A stretch of DNA of 64,000 nucleotides. Source: Bromus sterilis (taxonomy: Eukaryota > Streptophyta > Magnoliopsida > Poales > Poaceae). The stretch is taken from positions 377,673,016 to 377,737,015 of the forward strand of contig OX465597.1 in assembly GCA_950022295.1 (NCBI GenBank). The letters are read 5' to 3'. Below are positions 57,659 to 64,000 of the stretch, piece after piece. Within the stretch, counting starts at the first letter, position 1; each line of letters begins with the position of its first letter. Position numbers and translations under genes: made by a program. The notes beneath the pieces were generated by a model. It worked only from the letters and a program-made list of their open reading frames with translations, was not told the origin of the DNA and did not search any database.

Positions 57659-60566
57659 ACATACCCAAGCTTAATTCCTGCTCGTCCTCGAGTAGGTAAA
57701 TGATAACAAGCATAATTTCTGTGGTGACATGCCACACAACCAAATAAGGACCTTTAAGTAAAGCAATCAAATCATGCAATTCAATTCAAGTCTTAACAAG
57801 CAAGAGACTATATTAGCATTGACACAAGCAACAAAAGAACAAAAGGTGCAAGAGCTCTTGCTATCCGTGACTCGAATGTCTCCAAATGGTGTTTGCGTGC
57901 AAGCAAGGGACTGGGAAGAAAGAGAAAAAAGGTGGTTGAGAACAAATATATACTAAAGTTTCACACTTGGTCTCCTTTGGATTCTTATCTGGACTCGTCC
58001 CCAGACCACTAGCCAGGTACAAGTCAAAGTGATCCACTCCCTTTCGACATTTTTAGCACTCATGCAATGGATGAGCGTGAGCAAGAAAGTTGACACCTAA
58101 AAGGCAAAACAGAAAGAAGGTGGAGGAGGAAGACAAAAAGGTGTGAAAGGCTCATATCAATGAGGACAATCATAGGCGAGAGAAGGCCATATGATAGATA
58201 TGATGTGAGGAGTAGGGATTGCCATACAACGGATGCACATGTGAGCTAAAAGCTCTCCAAGGGAACTAGTGGGGGTGCATCTAACTTGCTTGCTCAAGAA
58301 GACCTAGAGCTCTTTTGAGGAGGCTCATCATTGGAATATACAAGCCAAGTTCTATAGTGTGAAGGGTCCCCACATAGCTATATGCATGATGATGATCTCT
58401 ATGGAGTACAAGGGATAGAAGATGAAGTACTAGTGTGGATCTCTCAAAAGGAATAGTAGTATGCCCCCTTCTCTCTTTTTTTATTTTTTCTTTTCTCTTT
58501 TTCTCTTTTATTTTTATTTTTTTGGTGGCCTCAATGGCTCTTTCTATTTAACTCTCATTTGTCCTCTTTGGGATCTTTTGATTTTGTCCTCTTTGGGATC
58601 TTTTCCTCACTTTAGGGGCAATACTCTATATTTTACAATAATATAGGAGATCTTTCACACTTTACAAAGGTACTCACATAAAGAAAATGTAACTATCATG
58701 ATGCAAATGTATGCCTCTGCCAGGGTAGCAGGATATGCAATGATACTAGCACGTCATGTAGCAATGATTAGGGCAAGTCCCAACTAGCATGCGGCTCATC
58801 GATCAAGCAAGTAGCATGTATGACATGAAGATCAAGTCATGAGAAGGTGGATGTTGCATGGCAATGTATCTCGGAAAGGCTATGGAAATGCCTTGTAGGT
58901 AGGTATGGTGGCTGTTTTGAGGAAAGATATAAGGAGGCTTATGATGACAGAGCGTATCATGCCAAGGGTTTGGATGCACCGGCGAAGTATGCGCCAACTC
59001 TCGAGGCGAGAAAGGGAAATGCACGGTACCGAAGAGGCTAGAAAAAGTATAGGTGGGTGGAAGTGTCAACTTTCGAATACTCACATTAGTCCGAAGAACT
59101 CATGCACTTATTATCGGTAACTCTCAATCTAATCAGGAGGTTCACAAAGAGACAGGTACCCCGAGGAGGAGTGTATGGGGGTTTGGTTATCCTTGCGCAT
59201 CCTCGACTCATGGTACGTGAGTGTACTCTAATATTCGAACCCTCCAGAGGTTAGTGATCCATCTAGTAGCTTGAGTTCTCAACAGGGGTTTTTTGGTTTT
59301 CAAAAAACACACGGATTTCCCAAAATACGACATCTATCACTAATAGGCAAGAGCTCTTGACACCATAAGTTCAAACATTACTCTAGTCAATACCTCAAAA
59401 CTATTGCAAGTTACTACTACAAAGAGAATAGCAACTTTAACTACCTACTTTCAGCCAAGACACATAACTCAGTGCAACAGGCAAACTCTCTAATAATATA
59501 AAACATGCAACCTATAGAAAGTTCAACCTAAGACAAAAGAAAAGCTCTAGAAAAACGAAAGCACTACAACTAAACAGAACAGCAGCTAAGAAAAGAAAAA
59601 GAACATCTCACAGCTAAAAGAATAAGCATGCAAATCCTATGAGGAGTTCTAGTTCAAGGGGAGCTTGAATCTCTCCCACACAAAAGAGTAAGTTGGGGTC
59701 TAACTTGTTACTTCAGCAAATAAAGAAAAACAAACCTAGAACAGTAAAGAGCGAGACGCTCCAAGCAAAGCACATAACACATGAATTGATAAAAATATAG
59801 TGCAACAAGGGACAAACTGATGATTGTTGATGAAGAAGGGGATGCATCGGGGGCATCCCCAAGCTTAGACGCTTGAGTCTCCTTGAATATTTATTGGGGG
59901 TGCACATGGGCATCCCCAAACTTGAGCGTTTGACACTCCTGAATCTTCTTTCATCTCCTTCCATCACGCACTTGAAAACTCCCTTCATAAATAACTCATT
60001 GTAGGCTGATTAGAGAGGTTAGTACCCTAATAAAATAAATTTCCTCTACTGCAAATAAAGATTTCCAGGAAGAGCTACTGTTTCTCTTGCCTGCCCAAAA
60101 AAGTTTGCAAAGAAAAAGCAAGCTTAAGGATTACAAAACTGCGAAAAGAAAAACCTGGGCAGAAATTGAGAAAGACAGAACAATAGATAAAGGAGAATTT
60201 TTTCGAGGTACTTCTGCAACTCAAATCAAAAAACTTTGAACAGACGCATGAAAGGTAATTGTATAGAGCATTCTGTCAAAAAAAGTCAGATCAAAAAGAT
60301 GATCTGGTGATTTATTGAGAATTTTTCCGTCAAGCAGACAAAATCTGTTTCTGGACAGCAAGCACCAACTTTTGACCTTTCTTGCAATCTGAGGCTAAAC
60401 TTGGCACAAAGCTTGAAAAGTAAAGATACAATGATGTTGCTACAGTAGTAACAATCATCAAGACCACTAAGAACAGAACAAAAGAAAAGAGAAAAACCTA
60501 AATTCGTTGCGGGCTGCCTCCCAAAAGCGCTTCTTTAGAGCCATTAGCTAGGCTTAAAGCAGAAGA

Positions 60567-61935
60567 TCAAGTCTTTTCAAGAGAATAACTAGCCCGTGTG
60601 ACGGACCAAAAAGGTAACTTAATCTTTTTCCTAGGGAAATGTTCCATCCCTTTCTTGAGAGGGAATTGGAATTTGATAGTTCCCTCTTTCATGTCAATGA
60701 TAGCACCAACTGTGCGAAGAAAAGGACGTCCCAAAATAATTGGACAAGAGGGCTCACACTCAATGTCCATAATAGTGAAATCAACGGGAACATAATTGTC
60801 ATTGACAATGATAAGAACATCGTCGATCTTCGCCAAAGGTTTCTTTACGGAAGAATCAACAAGACGAACACCAAAAGAAAAAGGATCAAAAGGTTTCAAT
60901 TCAAGCATATCATACATTCTTTTGGGCATAACAGAGGTACTTGCTCCAACATCACAAAGAGCATAACAAGAGAAGTTATTCAATTTAATTTTTATCATAG
61001 GATCCCAACCATCTTCTAGCTTCCTAGGTATGGAGGCTTCTAGTCTAAGCTTCTCCTCCCTAACTTTGATTAGAGCACTGGTGATATGCTCTGTGAAGGC
61101 AAGATTGAGTGTGCTAGTGTGGGGGTCTCTAGACATCTTGTGTAGGAAACCAATAACTTCTGGTAGAGTGCAGTTGTCAAAGTCTAAGTCACTACTATCT
61201 ACCAGGGAAGTAGTGATATCATTTAAGCTCACTTGTTTGAAAGCCTCTATGTTCATAGAGGTTTCATCTTCTAAGGTTGAGGTGGTAGCATCACCATTAA
61301 TAAGTCCAGTGGGACTAGGGGTGTGATGGGTGCTAATAGTTTGGACATCCTCAACTACTTGGATAGTGGCTACTGTGTGGTAGGTAGGAAGGCTCTTAAT
61401 TCTCTCTTCTTCCTCCTTTTCTCTAGCCCATCTCTCTTTTAGTTTTCCCAATATCCTAATGTTTTCATTAATTTGGACTTGGATAGCATTCATAGGAGTG
61501 GTCTTCCTCTCCTCGGGGGAGAGGTTCTAATCTTCAGCATCTCTATATCATGGGCTATGTTGTCTACCTTCGAAAAGAGGATATCTAATTTCTCTTCCAC
61601 ACTCTTGTTGAAGGCTTTCTGGGTAGTGATAAAGTCTTTGAGTAAGGTCTCTAGCTCTGAAGTGGAGTTTCTGGTGGTAGGATAAGTGGTGTTCCCATAG
61701 TTGTTGGATGGGAAAGGCCTAGGATTGTTGCTACCAAAGATAATCCTATAAGAATTATTGTTGAAGTTGGTTCTAGAGACAAAATTAACATCTACTTGCT
61801 CCTGAGAAACCAAAGAATTTAAAGGAACATCTTGAGGATCAATAGAGGGTTGCTTGGTAAGTAGAGACATGATAAGGTCAGCCTTTTCATTTAAAGAGGA
61901 GATCTCCTCGACAGAGTTTACCTTCTTACCGTGTC
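60567..61935 (-). pseudogene. Gypsy gag C-terminus and aspartic protease region, frameshifted
   Basis: From about 61935 to 61490 the frame encodes a gag C-terminus (NSVEEISSLNEKADLIMSLL, then EEKLDILFSKVDNIAHDIEM). A change of frame in the CCCCC run at 61515-61519 leads into the frame 61493-60567, beginning MNAIQVQINENIRILGKLKE. That part contains a retropepsin-like protease: CDVGASTSVMP, in which D-V-G-A-S replaces the usual DTGA/DLGAS active site, and later CPIILGRPFLRTVGAIID, the second conserved block. Such proteases cut the gag-pol precursor. The frame ends at 60567 shortly after this domain and no polymerase follows. The 5' part of gag is lost at the truncation near 61935. The family is Athila-like Gypsy by this arrangement. 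Confidence 0.75.
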
Positions 61936-61937
61936 AG

Positions 61938-64000
61938 AACCCTCTGTTAGGTATGTGCTAGGGTTAGCTAGTGCCTTTGCATCATGTCAAAATTTTAAAA
62001 AGAAATCTTGGAAATCAAATTCAAAATCCAAATGGGAGAAGGAACACCCCCCAGATGAATTAATTCAAAAAGGCCAGATAAAAATCTTTTCCAAAAATTC
62101 ATGTTAGAGTTTTGAAAAGTCTTATAAATGAGTGTGATCACATATCAAGTGATGTGGGACCCACCCCATGCTCATAGATTTTTCAAATATTCAAACAGTA
62201 CCTTGGAATTAAAGAAATACCCCTTTTTGATTTAAAATTCAAATCATTTGAATTTTAAAAATGTTGAAAGTTTATGAGTGGATAGTTTATGTTATTATGA
62301 GGCCACATAAAAGTTTTCAGCATTTAATAAAATGATTTGGTATTTTTACCAAAGTCAAAACAAATATACAGAAAAACAGAAAGGAAAGATTAAACAGAAA
62401 AGGGAGAAAACCTTACCTGGCGCCCAGGACAAACAGGCCCACCCAGCCCAGCCGGCCCACAGGGCAGGGGAGTCTTCTTCCCCACCCCGCGCCTCCAAGC
62501 TGCTCGGTGGAATGCCACCGAGCTAGCTGGGGACGACACCTCGACGCCGAGGAGCTTCCGGCCCTCCCCGTGGCCTCTTCTCGCGTCCTGGAGACGTCTC
62601 GCAACCGCCGCGTCCATTTCCTTCCCTCCAACGCGACTCCTTCCTCCTCCTTCGCCGATTTCTTCCTCCACCCGAGAGCGCCGCCGCTCGCCGTCGCAAG
62701 AACTCGCGGCCATCGACGTCGAGGAGTCAAGCCAAGGTGTCCAAGCGCTTCGTCGTCGTCGTCTTGATCGAACTGCAGAAGGAATCGGAGCCGGACGCCT
62801 CCCCGAGCTCGCTAGCTTCATCGTCTTCATCGCCGGCCGCCGTGGATCGAGTTCGAATTCCGGCAACTCCAGCGCCTCCCCGAGAAAGCCACCACTCCAG
62901 ACAGATTCAGGGTGAGCTCGCAAGCAAAACCCCTCATTTCTCCCCCTCGATTACTCCCTCTAGCCTGATCCGCCATGGAAGCCGAGCACGGTTGCCGCCG
63001 AGGTTGACCATGCGCTCGCTCCCGTGCGCTTCCGTCCTCGCCAGTGCGTTCGTAGTACTCCTGGAGTCCCCAGCAACCCAACGCGACCATGCCTGCTTCT
63101 CCCCGTGTCCGTTTTGCAAGTTCTACTCCAAGCCGTGGCTCCGGCCGCCGCCAAGATCGAAGCAGTCGACGAACGTGACCTCCCCGGCGACGTGCAAATG
63201 GTGCTTTCGAAGCGGATCATCACGGGCTTTCGAACGGTGGTCTCAGCGCAGAGAATGGAGGCCAGGAAAGGAAGAACGTGCAGCGCCGCCGCGGTCCAGT
63301 CGCCGGCGTTTAGCCGCCGGCGTGTCAGTGCTAACCCCCCCCCCCCCTGTTTTCACCAGTTAAGTGACCCCTGGGTCACTGACCAGTGGGCCCAGTGGCT
63401 TAATTAAGCCACTGGATTAATTTAACCCACGGGTTAAGTTAACCAGTCACTGACAGGGTGGCCCCACATGTCTGCCCCCCCCCTGACGCCAGCTTGACGT
63501 CAGCCTGACGCAGTAAATCATTTAAACGAATTTCCAGAGATTATTTAATTTAAAAGAATTCCAGAAATTCCAGAAAATACCCCAAACTTTGGAAATTCAT
63601 AGAAAATTCATATTAACTCCAAATTGGACAAATAATATATGAAAAATGATCAGGAGAAAATTATCTTTCCAAATATGCAACTTTCAACTCTGTTTGAGTT
63701 GAATTTAAAATGGGACCAGTAGCATATGTCATTTGGTTTATTTGAATTTAATTCAAATTCAAATCAATTGATTTTGCAACTTGGACCATGGAATTAAGCT
63801 ACAATTTAACCACACTTCAGAGGCATATCATACACATTTGAAAATAATTCAAAATGATCAAACCATGTCACTTGCAACTTGACTAGGTTGAATTCAAATG
63901 TGGAGTTTGAATTTGCATTTTAAATGCAATATACTCCATTTAAATGGAATTGCCTCACACATCACAACTTATACTTCGAGTATCAACATTCATTCATGTG
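61938..64000 (+). mobile_element. LTR-like segment of unknown family, open at the window edge
   Basis: The sequence changes abruptly at about 61936. TGTCAGAACCCTCTGTTAGG could be an LTR start. 62410-63490 is GC-rich, with long overlapping frames on both strands that I attribute to composition; the flanks are AT-rich with GAATTTAATTCAAATTC phrases. A palindrome cluster lies at 63364-63444. No domain was recognised and no end is visible. Confidence 0.35.
63364..63444. repeat. Cluster of perfect palindromes
   Basis: Four inverted repeats follow one another: GTGACCC-CT-GGGTCAC (63364-63379), a 24-bp perfect palindrome centred on TTAATTAA (63392-63415, arms CCAGTGGC and GCCACTGG), TTAACCC-AC-GGGTTAA (63422-63437) and the overlapping GGTTAAGTTAACC (63432-63444). 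Confidence 0.85.

Larger units (their letters stand above)
57112..61935 (-). mobile_element. Truncated Gypsy-like element, relative of 307-6912, reverse orientation
   Basis: 57112-57658 is the first 547 bp of an LTR of the same family (minus-strand start TGATACGTCCCAAATG at 57658), cut at its far end by the CACTA terminus. The interior 57659-60560 corresponds in reverse complement to 2600-5454 of the left element. Beyond it lies a gag-protease region absent from the left element. The far side stops at about 61935 inside gag, so the primer site and the other LTR are missing. No reverse transcriptase is present. Confidence 0.8.

Noticed and set aside
62390..63407. Several 100-200 codon frames on both strands
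   Set aside because: Overlapping frames in GC-rich sequence on both strands with no recognisable domain; likely composition.

Overview
The window looks like nuclear DNA of a Triticeae grass (wheat, barley, rye or Aegilops type). The basis is a BARE/Angela-like LTR start at 43748, a CACTA transposon end with ACCGGTACTAAAG-type subterminal repeats at 56.9-57.1 kb, nested LTR retrotransposons, and one GC-rich grass-type gene. There is no prokaryotic, organellar or CRISPR content. Roughly four fifths is recognisable transposable-element DNA. The assignment rests on sequence recognition only; no database was searched.

Layout from the left. 1-302 is the end of a minus-oriented LTR-like sequence. 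307-6912 is a structurally complete Gypsy-like LTR retrotransposon with matching LTRs, a tRNA-Asp primer site and an ATCCC target duplication; it has no polymerase and one 241-aa reading frame of unknown function. 6918-7378 is the end of another LTR. 7379-32472 is a minus-oriented tandem array of one Copia-type (SIRE/Maximus-like) element in the order LTR fragment - interior - LTR - interior - LTR. Its two gag genes are broken by different lesions. The right-hand interior is split by an 8.3-kb Copia element (16937-25227) with AGTTA target duplications; the left-hand interior preserves the empty site.

32473-43747 is the least repetitive part. It holds a degenerate minisatellite, a small Harbinger/Tourist-like MITE, a 1.2-kb Harbinger-like element carrying a 146-aa reading frame with its own TATA box, and the only conventional host gene: a laccase (39507-41308) with a signal peptide, all copper ligands and a single intron. 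Downstream lie the remains of a LINE (endonuclease and reverse-transcriptase pieces) and of a PIF/Harbinger transposase gene that is cut off by the BARE-like LTR at 43748.

45258-64000 is again transposon-dominated. It contains an LTR-like start at 45258; a large minus-oriented CACTA element ending at 57111, with a TNP2 transposase and a second gene ending in a Ulp1-type protease domain, both carrying nonsense or frameshift lesions; a minus-oriented Gypsy-like element (57112-61935) of the same family as the one at 307-6912, which keeps a gag-protease region instead of the 241-aa frame; and a GC-rich LTR-like segment with a cluster of perfect palindromes near 63.4 kb. The genes form no common pathway. 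The window is a nested-transposon landscape around one secreted oxidase gene. I found no convincing new biological system; the most informative structures are the three-LTR tandem array with its empty-site control, the paired coding-poor Gypsy-like elements, and the Harbinger-like element carrying a promoter-equipped frame.
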